Source: Candidatus Poseidonia sp. (GTDB lineage Archaea; Thermoplasmatota; Poseidoniia; Poseidoniales; Poseidoniaceae). Taken from it: 53,933 nucleotides of DNA. Below are positions 18,801-25,911 of the stretch, piece after piece. Where the stretch lies: contig JAQXEX010000097.1 of the NCBI GenBank assembly GCA_029250625.1, forward strand, positions 1 through 53,933, in the 5' to 3' direction. A program made the translations under genes and the position numbers. Numbering within the stretch: position 1 is the first letter of the stretch; each line of letters opens with the position of its first letter. The notes under the pieces were generated by a model that searched no databases, had not been told where the DNA came from, and saw only the letters and a list, made by a program, of their open reading frames with translations.

Positions 18801-19908
18801 TGAGGCAGATCAACAAACACAGGACGCAACAGCACTCCTGAGTCAACAAATAGCCAGCATTGGTTTCATCATCAGCTACGAAATATTCTACGGAATAGGC
18901 CCACTTATCGCTCTTATAATGATTGGATACTCTACGTTCAAGAAAGGACAAACAACCAGCCTTCTGTTGTTCCCACCGCTTCTCTCCTTCGCTGCAGTGA
19001 ACATCATGATTCAGGGGAATATTGGCGATAGCGAACTGCACGCTACGATGGGAGGAGCCATCTTGGCGTTCCAAGGAATCATGTTTACCCTGTTGTCCAA
19101 CAAGGATGATCTGGTCTATGATTGGGAAAACGTGGAATGGGAGTCAAATGACAGTTTCTTCCAATTCATGGACCGTCTCGGCATTGCTGGGGTCGCATAC
19201 TCCGTAGTCGGCCTCTTCTTGGCCTTTGACGCCATTGACTTGGATTCGTTCGCCTACATCGCCATCACGGTTTATCTCGTGATTTTGGGTATTCAAGGAT
19301 TCAGCGAAGAAAACGATGCACGATGGCGTCGAGGAATCGGTGGATACGGTTCTGTCTTGACTTCATTCCTGTTTACAACAACCATTGAAAACGATCTCTT
19401 CGGAGCGATTGGAGTGGTGTTGATGGGTATTCTTGCTCTTGGATTTGGGTTCCTCTTCATGCAACGAACCAACACGGAAGACATCTACGAACAAGGGGTA
19501 TTACCAAACGAAGTCCAGACGGCTGCACCGACGGTAGAACACGTGGAAACACCCGCTGTCAATGCGGTTGAAGAAGCAAAGGAAGAAGCCAGCATCGTTG
19601 AAGAGGATGAAGATGTTGAGGATGAAGCGGTTGAAGAAAACAAGGTAGAGGATGAAGTGTCAGCAGAGCCCGTAGAAGAGGTCGCAGAAACTCCTGAGCC
19701 TGTCGTTCAAACCCCGCCATCTGAACAAGTACACTCTGGCCTTCTCATGACAGAGGAAGGGTTCGCAGTTCGATTGCCTGCTGACTCGGTGAACAACATC
19801 ATCAAGTCTCTTGAGAAAACACCACACGACGGATTTTTGCCGGTGGTTGCCTTTTCACCAAGCGGTCAAATTATGCTGAATTTTGAATCAAAAACCTCAG
19901 ATTCTTGA
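15811..19908 (+). CDS. Giant polytopic membrane protein (about 1365 residues)
   Basis: Unrecognised. An N-terminal cytoplasmic-type segment of about 75 residues is Pro/Ala/Gln rich. It is followed by roughly 1,150 residues with about thirty or more hydrophobic helices arranged in short regular hairpins, broken by one hydrophilic loop near residues 620-660 (SFxPETNSWVAQAEEQEKTL region). An acidic Glu/Val-rich linker of about 85 residues follows, then a small soluble C-terminal domain (LLMTEEGFAVRLPADSV onward). The architecture recalls DUF2339-type giant membrane proteins, but I cannot confirm homology. The start is taken at ATG 15811; a TTG seven codons upstream is possible, and no ribosome-binding site is visible for either. 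No transporter or enzyme motif was seen. Confidence 0.8.
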   Translation: MLRPIDDENPTIEMAAPRRATQGAPKRTQAPVAQPLAQTASPYQGGLSNTTAQPLAPIVTVGPNAAKQSQDMLMLKLSQGVMMGIGFLAIWGGIFSVAFDEEATNDNFLVLFIGGLASFLVSIGIIELQSKKNNHRLYDIHNYFLGIAFFFSTIGVLWGTRYMMGVMTGTFDLSWFGNPAEYTETDWAPNANGIYAQLTTCILLTFGHFRLLKRYSGDTGFGWGVATYAPMAILLAGVGPWIRWSGNEVSYELGISIIVISIVSMEMALRSNKALNFGVVAFASGLVPLVYELLNDVPDADKGGALSLMVFIIALQGYYAARSDLRKEVMERASFFLVGQVVVAILVTRSGDLNLILGPFRSADYSSLAPYVSLPVALWCMMLLAYFPAVIQQRVPWMPIGLAVSLVALPTATSTVPWTLSIVMIPYMLFISKVAREWVINITVLSFGISYLLTDLGGIMDEITPKETFGGTILHIILPIFIVLISEMGRRQEKITTAVSLGLLGTVVCSRAILDPEWFMPWLFIGYMFYLTLDIALKCDDEDFKGRKELTLSAGFTSFIILVLGLFDKLELPPGDFFDNISPDGLEPQFLILGIALYSLSRIIATKEFDLGSLFAWLDQGSSNSPSYDPETNSWVAQAEEQEKTLDSLLEKMWTPLARISLLCSLLLFSLSIESVTAYLEKPQWILLIAIPVGTLVWEIYQMDRIDSKTRAAGVGLLVAIALPVAVQLQEVAFYEIAAGKILIAGILLDLLLVSAPLIVNTIISKRGIDEDGLNFYADATAYVLLLVLATLDSSGGLLFVPILFLVIYRTVQHRHYGTALFAPFAVLVMDSDWFTRVGITNKILEGLPSDIESYLRDMHLGPFAALSGIFVAAHMTLMLFAMYRDSERTSGYQEVVALIWLGLAFLSVLPDGYWLPTIITYLIMSYLWYTENSNALPYMLGILFFSLFIGFDNSDSFTNINTENAWAWSGFVTGLNGVAFALMHQANLFYKVNASDEADQQTQDATALLSQQIASIGFIISYEIFYGIGPLIALIMIGYSTFKKGQTTSLLLFPPLLSFAAVNIMIQGNIGDSELHATMGGAILAFQGIMFTLLSNKDDLVYDWENVEWESNDSFFQFMDRLGIAGVAYSVVGLFLAFDAIDLDSFAYIAITVYLVILGIQGFSEENDARWRRGIGGYGSVLTSFLFTTTIENDLFGAIGVVLMGILALGFGFLFMQRTNTEDIYEQGVLPNEVQTAAPTVEHVETPAVNAVEEAKEEASIVEEDEDVEDEAVEENKVEDEVSAEPVEEVAETPEPVVQTPPSEQVHSGLLMTEEGFAVRLPADSVNNIIKSLEKTPHDGFLPVVAFSPSGQIMLNFESKTSDS

Positions 19909-19933
19909 AATTCCATTTTGCGAACAACAAAGA

Positions 19934-19949
19934 CCTGAGCCCACTCAGG
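19934..19949. promoter_or_regulatory. Short perfect inverted repeat before oligoribonuclease
   Basis: CCTGAG-CCCA-CTCAGG is a six-base-pair stem with a four-base loop, ending seven bases before the oligoribonuclease ATG, where a ribosome-binding site would sit. It could be a leader hairpin controlling translation, an operator, or chance. Confidence 0.4.
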
Positions 19950-19956
19950 GCAAAGC

Positions 19957-20505
19957 ATGAGTGAAACATCTCAACGGATGGTTTGGATTGACCTTGAAAT
20001 GACCGGTCTTGACCTTGAACGTGAATCCATCATTGAGATCGCGACCGTCATCACTGACAGCGAACTGAACATCTTGGCCACTGGCCCAAATTTGGCGATT
20101 AAAGTCCCACAAGAACTTCTTGACGAGATGGATGAGTGGAATACAAGGCACCACCACGGCAGTGGGTTGGTGCAACGCATTCATGAAGAAGGCAAGGATT
20201 TGAACGATGCCGAACAAGCAACAGTCGAATTTCTAAAAGAGTGGATTGAACCGGGAACCGCTCCCCTATGCGGAAACAGTGTTTGGAACGACCGACAATT
20301 CCTGGCAAAGGAAATGCCGGCCGTTTTGGAACTGCTGCATTACCGGATGGTTGATGTATCAACCATCAAGGAACTTGCTCGCAGATGGTATCCCAAGACC
20401 CCCTCCTATGCAAAGAAAGGAGCCCACTTAGCCTTGGATGATATTCTTGAGTCCATTGAAGAGTTGAAGCACTTCAGAACGAACCTGTTCGTCCCTCAAT
20501 CTTGA
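19957..20505 (+). CDS. orn: Oligoribonuclease (DEDDh 3'-5' exonuclease)
   Basis: About 182 residues, the standard family length. It degrades very short RNA oligomers (including linear dinucleotides) to mononucleotides. DEDDh motifs: WIDLEMTGLD (Exo I, Asp and Glu), the mid-protein CGNSVWNDRQFL region (Exo II Asp), and HLALDDILESIEELKHFR (Exo III His and Asp), which closely matches bacterial Orn. The gene is typical of proteobacteria, actinobacteria and eukaryotes and not of most archaea, so acquisition from bacteria is likely. The last 10 bases overlap the convergent xdhC gene. Confidence 0.95.
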   Translation: MSETSQRMVWIDLEMTGLDLERESIIEIATVITDSELNILATGPNLAIKVPQELLDEMDEWNTRHHHGSGLVQRIHEEGKDLNDAEQATVEFLKEWIEPGTAPLCGNSVWNDRQFLAKEMPAVLELLHYRMVDVSTIKELARRWYPKTPSYAKKGAHLALDDILESIEELKHFRTNLFVPQS

Positions 20506-21368
20506 CGCCAGGTTGGCTCGCTGGGATCTTTTCTCTTGAAGGCCGACATGATTTGTGCGACCACAGCCACGGCTATTTCTTCGGGAGATTCAGCACCAAT
20601 GTTCAACCCAATGGGACAAATCACTTGGTCCAATAGAGAACTGGGCAACCCACGACCTTCACATTCAGCACGAAAAGCCTGCCATTTTGACCGACTACCG
20701 ATGACCCCAACACGTGGCGCAGTGGAACCATCCAATGCCACGCCATCTCGGTTGAACAAACCCAACAAACCGAGAAGCCGCTCTTGGTCTTCACTCCAAT
20801 CGTGCCCAAGGAGCAAGATGTCGGAAAATCGGTTCATGGTCTTGAGGGATTCATTGGAAAACAGTGCATCAATGCCTGTGGATGAAAGGGATACTGCAGA
20901 AGGGTACAATTCGGTAGAAGCAAATTCAGGCCGTGTATCGTGTACGGAATACGTCCAGCCCACTTGATCCAACAATGTTGCGATCGCTTGGCCGCAATGA
21001 CCGCCGCCCATGATGAATACGTGGGGCATAGGAATCATCACTTCAAGCGAGAGGGTTACTTGCCCACCGCATAACGAATCAAGGGGTTGCACTTCATAGC
21101 CCTTCGCCCCTTTGTTCAGGCCGTAGGTCACCACTTCTGCGACGGGTGCTGTCGATTGTTCAAGCAAAATCTTGCAACGGTTGAGGACCTTTAGCTCCAA
21201 GCCAGCCCCTCCAACGGTTCCTTCCCAACTCAAATCAGGAGCAGTCATCGCTAGACGAGCACCCGTTTTTCCTGGAACGCTCCCTCTGGTGTTCAACACC
21301 GTTGCGAGTACGACCTTGTGTTGTGCATTCAATCGGCTCAAGGCCCATTGGAGTACACGAGCCGTCAT
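20496..21368 (-). CDS. xdhC: XdhC/CoxI family molybdenum-hydroxylase maturation protein
   Basis: About 290 residues. XdhC-type proteins bind molybdopterin cofactor, help its sulfuration and deliver it to the large subunit of xanthine-dehydrogenase-family enzymes. The N-terminal domain has VLATVLNTRGSVPGKTGARL, a family signature, and the C-terminal Rossmann domain has HVFIMGGGHCGQAIATLL. It follows a mocA-like gene by 34 bases on the same strand, so cofactor nucleotide attachment and insertion are encoded together. The likely client is the hydroxylase at 7.5-11.9 kb, the only such enzyme in the window. The start is the ATG at 21368, placed correctly behind GAGGGAT; an ATG two codons upstream overlaps that site. 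Confidence 0.92.
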   Translation of the reverse strand: MTARVLQWALSRLNAQHKVVLATVLNTRGSVPGKTGARLAMTAPDLSWEGTVGGAGLELKVLNRCKILLEQSTAPVAEVVTYGLNKGAKGYEVQPLDSLCGGQVTLSLEVMIPMPHVFIMGGGHCGQAIATLLDQVGWTYSVHDTRPEFASTELYPSAVSLSSTGIDALFSNESLKTMNRFSDILLLGHDWSEDQERLLGLLGLFNRDGVALDGSTAPRVGVIGSRSKWQAFRAECEGRGLPSSLLDQVICPIGLNIGAESPEEIAVAVVAQIMSAFKRKDPSEPTWRQD

Positions 21369-21402
21369 GTTCATCCCTCAGGGCTTGCACTCATATCCCT
21401 TG

Positions 21403-22002
21403 TCATCGTTGAAAATAGGCGTGCAGTTCTGCTGCATTCTCGTGCAAGTCGCTAAGTGATTCTGAGGTATCAATGTTCAAGTGAAGCCATGGTCCATCAA
21501 CCGGCACTTCCAAGAACGAAACGATATCACGTAGTGGCGTACTACTGGAAACAGACAAAATACGCTCAAGGTCATCGCCACTAAGGACCACGGGATGGCC
21601 TTTCCTTCCTTGATGTACTGGGCAAACCGATTGGTCATGCCCCGTCAAGGCTCTCACCAGGGTTGCATTCCATCCGGGCCGGTCAACCGGAGCCATGACC
21701 AACTTCCGTGGCAATCTACCCAGTTCGGAATGAAGTGAAGATATACCGTTCTGTAGGCTACCGGTACGACCTGCTTCAGGATGAGGATTGATGCTCACAA
21801 TTGCATCGGGAACCGCCAAAAGCACGTCAACCGATAACTCAGCCCGCGTAACCACGACGATGGGCTTGCAGCCGGCTGTTTTCAAGTGCTCATATGCCCA
21901 TCGGACCAAGGGGACGCTTCCGACGTTAACCAATGATTTCGGTTCACCGAGTCGGGAACTTGCCCCTGCTGCAAGGATAATGCCAGGTACAGAACGAGCC
22001 AT
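21403..22002 (-). CDS. mocA: MocA-like molybdenum cofactor nucleotidyltransferase
   Basis: About 199 residues. The NTP-transferase signature GIILAAGASSRLGEPKSL starts at residue 5. The PVDRPG segment is the metal-binding region, and GRKGHPVVL is a motif typical of MocA/MobA-like enzymes. MocA transfers CMP to molybdopterin to make the cytosine dinucleotide form used by bacterial xanthine-dehydrogenase-family enzymes; pairing with xdhC supports this. Cytidylyl versus guanylyl specificity cannot be read with certainty. The start is the ATG at 22002, which leaves four residues before the nucleotide-binding loop; a TTG at 22050 would add 16 Lys/Arg-rich residues. Confidence 0.85.
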   Translation of the reverse strand: MARSVPGIILAAGASSRLGEPKSLVNVGSVPLVRWAYEHLKTAGCKPIVVVTRAELSVDVLLAVPDAIVSINPHPEAGRTGSLQNGISSLHSELGRLPRKLVMAPVDRPGWNATLVRALTGHDQSVCPVHQGRKGHPVVLSGDDLERILSVSSSTPLRDIVSFLEVPVDGPWLHLNIDTSESLSDLHENAAELHAYFQR

Positions 22003-22074
22003 GTTGGTTCCAACCGTTGCCGACCAATTGCTTTTCCTCTTTTTCTTCAAATAGAGTCAACCACACAATCTGAT

Positions 22075-22848
22075 ATGAAGGTATGGAAAATGCCCCAATC
22101 ATGGACCGCCCAAATGCGGGCGGCTCATGAACGTGGACTTGAATTTCTCAAGTCCATTTGCGATTCATCGCAACACATGGAGACCTATGATCTCCAAAAC
22201 GGACTTCCATCGGTCCGGATCAAAAGTACCTCAAGGCGATGGTATTCACTTCAGGCCGTGCCTGAAAAAACAATCTATGAAAACTTGGTAGGCGAAATGA
22301 AAGACGGCATAGTATGGAGTTTTGACATACGTGCTGCCCCCCGAAAAACTGACCTGTTGGCCCTCAATGACTATTCTGTACGGCTATGTATTTATCCTGA
22401 GCATGGAAGCAAGAACCTTCCAATTGGCGACCAACTTGCAACCCTTGCACTCGGGCTGAGAGACGACCGCAGAACGGCAGTGCGGATCGGTTTGCTCGCA
22501 CAATTTGTGATTGCACCTCGAGATGCTCTTCTCGACGTGTACAAATTTACCGCAGAAGGCGCGGTGTACAACGAAGAAGTGTTTTACGATGATGAATTCG
22601 AGTACGAACCCAATGAACGTCAACAAAATCAACATTTTATTCTCAACCTTACCCATGAAGCAGACCAAATCAGTGAAACGTTTGCTAGCGACGACCAGGC
22701 CTGTGCAAATGAGTATGAGCACATAAACTTCCAAGAGTGGTTTGACAAAAATGAACAGGTCGCATGCACAAAAGAGGAGATCCCCTGGCACCACGATGAA
22801 AATCAAATCTGGGACATCGAAGAAGCGTTTCTTCGGGGGTTGGAATAA
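22075..22848 (+). CDS. Conserved-looking hypothetical protein
   Basis: I do not recognise this 257-residue soluble protein. It has no signal peptide or membrane helix. The N-terminal half is mixed alpha/beta with several Trp and Arg residues (SRRWYSLQAVPEKTIYENL); the C-terminal third is strongly acidic and Asn/Gln rich, ending in an amphipathic helix. It has no metal-binding or nucleotide-binding motif that I can see. It is divergent from mocA across 72 bases, and its TAA abuts the stop codon of the convergent acyl-CoA dehydrogenase gene exactly. CAAATAG lies about 24 bases before the ATG and could be a TATA element for a leaderless message. Confidence 0.65.
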   Translation: MKVWKMPQSWTAQMRAAHERGLEFLKSICDSSQHMETYDLQNGLPSVRIKSTSRRWYSLQAVPEKTIYENLVGEMKDGIVWSFDIRAAPRKTDLLALNDYSVRLCIYPEHGSKNLPIGDQLATLALGLRDDRRTAVRIGLLAQFVIAPRDALLDVYKFTAEGAVYNEEVFYDDEFEYEPNERQQNQHFILNLTHEADQISETFASDDQACANEYEHINFQEWFDKNEQVACTKEEIPWHHDENQIWDIEEAFLRGLE

Positions 22849-23997
22849 TCAAAAGTCCTTGGTGATTTCACGGCCGATAATCATTCGCTGTACCTGCGAT
22901 GACCCTTCGTAAATTTGCATGACCTTTGCTCCCCGCATCAAACGGGCAACGGGATACTCTTCGGAGTAACCGTAGCCACCATACACTTGAACCGCATCGG
23001 TGGTGACTTTCATCGCCATATCTGCTGCAAAGCGTTTAGCGTGGGCAGCTGACTCGGTGTTTCTGATTCCATGATCGCATTCCGATGCTGATTTCCATGT
23101 CAGCATTCTTGATGCCTCAATGTTCGTTTTCATATCTGCAAGCATGAATTGGATGGCTTGATGTTGGTGGAGAGGTTTCCCAAACGACGTTCGCTCGTTT
23201 GAATAATTGAGGGCGTGTTCGTAAGCAGCCCTTCCAAGACCCGTTGCATGTGCAGCGATATTGGGGCGACTCATGTCAAATGCTTTCATGGCGTTCATCC
23301 ATCCGCCGGATTCAGAGCCTCCAATCAAGTGGCTTGCAGGGATTCTCACGTTGTCAAACGAAAGAGAGCGGGTGTCCGAGCATCGCTGTCCCATGTTGGT
23401 TTCCTTTTTTCCAAGAGTAAATCCTGGTGTGTCTTTTTCCACGATGAAACCAGACATACCGCGGTAGCCAGCGTCAGGGTCTGTTTTGGCCAGAACAAAA
23501 AAGAAATCTGCGTATCCTGCTCCGGTAATCCACATCTTTGAACCGTTCAATACGTATTCATCACCGTCTCTAATAGCGGTAGTTTTGAGCGCTGCAACAT
23601 CGGAACCAGCCCCCGGTTCAGTAATGGCGTAGGAGGCAAGAGCCCCTTCTTCAGCGACTTTACGCAGCCAGATGTTCTTTTGCTCCTCTGTTGCTCCTGT
23701 GATAATTGGAGCGCAAGCAAGAGCAGTTGCGTAGGCTGCAGTTGCAAAACCTGGGTCGCCCCAAGCGAGTTCCTCGTTAACGAGTACTTCCTCTAGAGAA
23801 CCAAGGCCTGCTCCACCGTATGCTTCAGGGATGTGAAGGTTAAGCAACCCCATTTCATGGGCTTGGCGAATGGCCTCAATAGGGTAAACTGATTCTTCAT
23901 CCCAATGTTCTGCCTTTGGACGTATTTCATCCACTGCGAACTCATGAGCGAGTTCTTTGAGCATAATTTGCATCTCATCGAGTTGGAAGTCGACCAT
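22849..23997 (-). CDS. Acyl-CoA dehydrogenase
   Basis: About 382 residues, the usual length. It oxidises an acyl-CoA to the trans-2-enoyl-CoA with FAD, passing electrons to ETF. Motifs: YAITEPGAGSDVAALKT (FAD/substrate region), MWITGAGYADFFFVLAK, and near the end QVYGGYGYSEEYPVARLMR followed by QIYEGSSQVQRMIIGR, whose Glu is the likely catalytic base as in short/medium-chain and glutaryl-type enzymes. Chain length or branched-chain specificity cannot be assigned. I use the ATG at 23997, giving the family-typical start VDFQLDEMQ; the ORF extends 14 codons further. No ETF, enoyl-CoA hydratase or thiolase gene lies nearby. Confidence 0.95.
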   Translation of the reverse strand: MVDFQLDEMQIMLKELAHEFAVDEIRPKAEHWDEESVYPIEAIRQAHEMGLLNLHIPEAYGGAGLGSLEEVLVNEELAWGDPGFATAAYATALACAPIITGATEEQKNIWLRKVAEEGALASYAITEPGAGSDVAALKTTAIRDGDEYVLNGSKMWITGAGYADFFFVLAKTDPDAGYRGMSGFIVEKDTPGFTLGKKETNMGQRCSDTRSLSFDNVRIPASHLIGGSESGGWMNAMKAFDMSRPNIAAHATGLGRAAYEHALNYSNERTSFGKPLHQHQAIQFMLADMKTNIEASRMLTWKSASECDHGIRNTESAAHAKRFAADMAMKVTTDAVQVYGGYGYSEEYPVARLMRGAKVMQIYEGSSQVQRMIIGREITKDF

Positions 23998-24057
23998 GAT
24001 GTACCCAAGAGCCGCTCCCTTAAGGCGATTAGGATTCATTATCTGAAATTGCTTTCG

Positions 24058-25191
24058 TCAAAGGACAAGAATGCCTTGCCGTTGCGCAACAAGTAATCCC
24101 AAAAAGATGAGGTAAAAGAAAATCAAGACAATGCCTTCCCACCGCTTGAATTCATACTGCGACCGCATCATTCCTAAGGCCACCATGGTACCGAGAATGG
24201 TTGCTGGGATAATGAGATTCATGGTCAATGGAGTACCTTCTGGAGTTAACGATAATGGGAAGACCATGGCGGCAAGCCCAACCGAAAGGAGCGGGTCGGT
24301 AATGTTGGACCCAATGAGGGCTCCAATGGCAACGCCTTCGCTTCGTTTTGCAGCCATAAAGGCGATGGTGAGTTCGGGCAAAGAGGTTCCTAGCCCTGAG
24401 ACGGTCGTACCGACAACTGCATGGGGCACTTCGAGTCGAACAGCCATATCACTGGCGATTTCCACGAGGTGGTGAGCAGCAAATAGAGCCAATAGAAGGC
24501 CGAGTGTGACCATAGCGATATATGACGCAGTAGTCCAGTTTGACACCCTTTCGATGGCTTTCTCTTCTGTCATTTCTTCTCGCATGATTTCCTCACGATT
24601 CGACAACAACCAATAGATGTAAGCCGCATATAGGCTGACAAGAATCAATCCTTCAAGACTGCTCAAGACGCCTCCAGTTTTCAAAAAGAAGGTCAAGAGA
24701 AGAATTGATCCGAGCATAATAACGCCGTCTCTTTTGAGCCATGAGGGACGGATTTTCACACCGCGGAACGTCACAACTACGCCAAGAATGAACGTTATTT
24801 GGACAAGAATCGAGCCGAAAATTCCACCAAGGGCAAAGTCCGCAAATGTAGGGTCTGCTGCCCGGAAACGCATGTCTGCGGCCGAGGTGGTCGTGACTAA
24901 AATCTCTGGAAGTGAAGTGCCAATTGAGACAATGGTGAGGCCGATAACAACTTCTGGAAGCCCTGCCCGATAAGCCAAGCCCTTTGCACCTTCAATGAAA
25001 AAATCTGCAGATTTGATCAGCAACGCCATGGCCAGTATGAGAAGGGTGATGGATACCGGTACACTATCCAGTTGGCTCTTATCGATGCCAGTATGAATTC
25101 CGACGAGGCCTAAAAACAAGGCTCCGTTGATGAGAAGAGTATTACTGAGGACCAACTGCGGAATGCCCATGACATTCTTCTCATCCCCCAT
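24058..25191 (-). CDS. Ca2+/Na+ exchanger family protein (CaCA, YrbG-like)
   Basis: About 377 residues with about ten hydrophobic segments. Two alpha repeats carry the ion-binding motifs: GLTIVSIGTSLPEILVT (first half, near residue 85) and GTTVSGLGTSLPELTIAFMA (second half, near residue 265), the latter followed by GALIGSNITDPLLSVG. The first repeat has GGIFGSILVQ where GSN is common, so one ligand in the first half may differ. A central loop of charged residues (REEIMREEMTEEKAIE) separates the halves. Probably exports Ca2+ in exchange for Na+ or H+. The gene lies behind the acyl-CoA dehydrogenase on the opposite side of a short gap and divergent from aquaporin. Confidence 0.9.
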   Translation of the reverse strand: MGDEKNVMGIPQLVLSNTLLINGALFLGLVGIHTGIDKSQLDSVPVSITLLILAMALLIKSADFFIEGAKGLAYRAGLPEVVIGLTIVSIGTSLPEILVTTTSAADMRFRAADPTFADFALGGIFGSILVQITFILGVVVTFRGVKIRPSWLKRDGVIMLGSILLLTFFLKTGGVLSSLEGLILVSLYAAYIYWLLSNREEIMREEMTEEKAIERVSNWTTASYIAMVTLGLLLALFAAHHLVEIASDMAVRLEVPHAVVGTTVSGLGTSLPELTIAFMAAKRSEGVAIGALIGSNITDPLLSVGLAAMVFPLSLTPEGTPLTMNLIIPATILGTMVALGMMRSQYEFKRWEGIVLIFFYLIFLGLLVAQRQGILVL

Positions 25192-25287
25192 GGGCCTTCC
25201 AAGGGAATACCCTTCTTGACCGTTCGCATGGTTGTCTCATTCTAATGAGGCATAACGGTTTCAAGACGAGGTCAACTCGCCGATACC

Positions 25288-25911
25288 ATGAGCCGCCAAG
25301 CTTTCTTTGAATTTCTTGGCACAGCGCTGATGGTCGGGCTTGGTTGTGGTAGCATATACTACGGTGCAAGCCATGCTTGGATTTCAATGACGTTTGCATG
25401 CGCGGTTATGCTCGCTATACTCTTGTTTGGCAATCTGAGCGGAGCCCACATTAATCCAGCAGTGTCCATCGCTTTTTGGAGAGAAGGAGAACTTGAAAAC
25501 GGCCAACTCCTGCTGTATATTGCTGGGCAGATGGCCGGAGGACTTGTTGCTGCAATCGCCCTTGGTGGAGCGGGGCCAACGGTGGTGGCCTCGGACCTTA
25601 CCCTCATTGAGGCATTTGCGATTGAGGTGTCCATCACCATGCTGTTGATGCTGAGTATTTTCGCCGTGGTGAGAACTGAACCATCCATTGTCGTTCTTGC
25701 CGTGTGGGTTGGAGCCACCGTTGGCCTTCTTGCATACCTCACAGGGCCTGCTACTGGAGCAAGTATGAACCCAGCACGAACCTTTGGCCCAAACGTTGTT
25801 TCTGGTTTGTGGGCGAGCCTGCTGTTTTACGGAACATCTACGGTACTTGGCGCTTGGTTTGCGTGCGACATCAAGCGACTTACCTTTCCAAAGAAGCGGA
25901 TTCAAGATTGA
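25288..25911 (+). CDS. Aquaporin / MIP family channel
   Basis: About 207 residues with six membrane helices and two half-helices carrying the NPA motifs: SGAHINPAVS (first half) and TGASMNPARTFGP (second half), with the selectivity-filter Arg after the second NPA. This resembles water-selective AqpZ-type channels, although the Gly/Ala-rich helices do not allow glycerol transport to be excluded. Length is slightly short for the family because loops are minimal. Its final 10 bases overlap the convergent E1 gene. Confidence 0.93.
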   Translation: MSRQAFFEFLGTALMVGLGCGSIYYGASHAWISMTFACAVMLAILLFGNLSGAHINPAVSIAFWREGELENGQLLLYIAGQMAGGLVAAIALGGAGPTVVASDLTLIEAFAIEVSITMLLMLSIFAVVRTEPSIVVLAVWVGATVGLLAYLTGPATGASMNPARTFGPNVVSGLWASLLFYGTSTVLGAWFACDIKRLTFPKKRIQD

